A stretch of 64,000 bases of DNA from Candidatus Thalassospirochaeta sargassi (GTDB lineage: Bacteria > Spirochaetota > Spirochaetia > UBA9216), in the NCBI GenBank assembly GCA_028532855.1, contig JAQQAL010000008.1:80821-144820 (forward strand), given 5' to 3'. Under the pieces are notes generated by a model. That model saw nothing but the letters and a program-made list of their open reading frames with translations. It had not been told where the DNA came from and searched no databases. Within the stretch, counting starts at the first letter, position 1. Each line of letters begins with the position of its first letter. Below, piece after piece: positions 63,670 through 64,000 of the stretch. Position numbers and translations under genes: made by a program.

Positions 63670-64000
63670 ATGAAAAAATATTTACTTGTTTTCTTTCTTA
63701 TTATTGTTGCGGTAATTCCGGCAGCAGCAGCTGAAACCGGAGGTTCCTTTACAATAGGCAATAATAATCTGCCTGAAGAGGAAATGGATTCTGCTGATTT
63801 CAAAGGTATGGATTTCCTATGGGGTATGTCCGCCTTCTGGGAAAAAGAAGCAAATGATATATCCGGCATCAGAGTCGGTTTTTATCGTGATACTGTATTA
63901 AATAATCTTGCCTATACTAATTTATACTACAATGACGATCTGTTTAATATTGTGGTTGGACCGTTTTTAGGTTTGTTAAACACCGCCCAAACCATGATTA
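63670..64000 (+). CDS. Secreted protein, 3' end outside the window
   Basis: The frame opens at ATG 63670, one base after the previous stop, with GCGGAG upstream, and is open to the window end (110 residues visible). It has a signal peptide (YLLVFFLIIVAVIPAAAA) and beta-rich segments (GVRVGFYRDT-like turns, NLYYNDDLFNIVVGPFLG), suggesting an outer membrane or periplasmic protein like its neighbour. Function unknown. Confidence 0.75.
   Translation, partial: MKKYLLVFFLIIVAVIPAAAAETGGSFTIGNNNLPEEEMDSADFKGMDFLWGMSAFWEKEANDISGIRVGFYRDTVLNNLAYTNLYYNDDLFNIVVGPFLGLLNTAQTMI

Noticed and set aside
1..64000. CRISPR array, prophage or defence island
   Set aside because: No regularly spaced repeats, phage structural genes or nuclease-methylase clusters were seen; the only mobile element is the single IS.

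Overview
The window looks like a chromosome segment of a spirochaete, probably a free-living relative of Treponema/Spirochaeta. The main reasons are the chemotaxis operon cheA - cheW/cheR fusion - cheX - cheY, the long rpsB-tsf-frr-uppS-cdsA-dxr-rseP operon, the rpsF-ssb-rpsR-(DUF2232)-rplI-dnaB operon, and the many secreted, lipoprotein and beta-barrel-like proteins of unknown function. This is inferred from gene order and protein character; no database was searched. Coding density is high, most neighbouring genes overlap or nearly touch, and TTG/GTG starts with strong Shine-Dalgarno sites are common.

Layout. 1-8.1 kb, plus strand: a gene cut by the window edge, a secreted lytic transglycosylase with two LysM repeats, two envelope proteins of unknown function, an ABC-F ATPase, an AEC-type permease and exonuclease III. 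8.1-9.0 kb: a small DUF4321-like membrane protein and Maf. 9.1-18.2 kb: the S2 / Ts / ribosome recycling / isoprenoid-phospholipid / RseP operon, ending in a CpXC-like protein and a secreted WD40 protein. 18.2-19.6 kb: a broken LVIVD-repeat gene and a secreted FecR/TPR protein. 19.7-20.9 kb: a DDE (rve) insertion sequence flanked by 16-bp direct repeats, landed in the last codons of a ComFB-like gene. 20.9-25.3 kb, minus strand: comFB-like, dnaB, rplI, DUF2232, rpsR, ssb, rpsF.

25.5-28.7 kb: a secreted HEAT-repeat protein, an unknown coiled-coil protein and an OsmC protein. 29.0-37.5 kb, minus strand: a 2-oxoacid dehydrogenase complex (E1a, E1b, E2, E3) followed by enoyl-CoA hydratase, acyl-CoA dehydrogenase and EtfB/EtfA. 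Together these could take a 2-oxoacid to an acyl-CoA, enoyl-CoA and 3-hydroxyacyl-CoA, with electrons leaving through ETF. Here the lipoyl domain is on E3 and missing from E2. 37.8-43.5 kb: small membrane proteins, a two-gene version of a usually fused RluA-type pseudouridine synthase, a YczE-like protein, an MFS transporter and a lipoprotein. 43.6-49.4 kb: a TolC/adaptor/RND efflux system with a PII-like protein, sharing a repeat-rich control region with the lipoprotein. 49.5-56.4 kb: a sensor kinase with a periplasmic-binding input domain, ArfB, a FetAB-like exporter translationally coupled to a condensation-type acyltransferase and a DUF6320-like protein, and a Pr6Pr-like membrane protein.

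56.5-64 kb: a tRNA-Val(GAC) with an unusual C at position 33, an AsmA-like protein, the chemotaxis operon (minus strand, with a candidate near-leaderless cheA transcript), and two secreted barrel-like proteins, the last cut by the window end.

No CRISPR array, prophage or obvious defence system was seen. The observations most worth following up are the relocated lipoyl domain, the tRNA with C33, the IS insertion that re-creates the end of the gene it hit, the RND system with a PII-like partner and operator repeats, and the CheR-like domain lacking the usual CheR motif.
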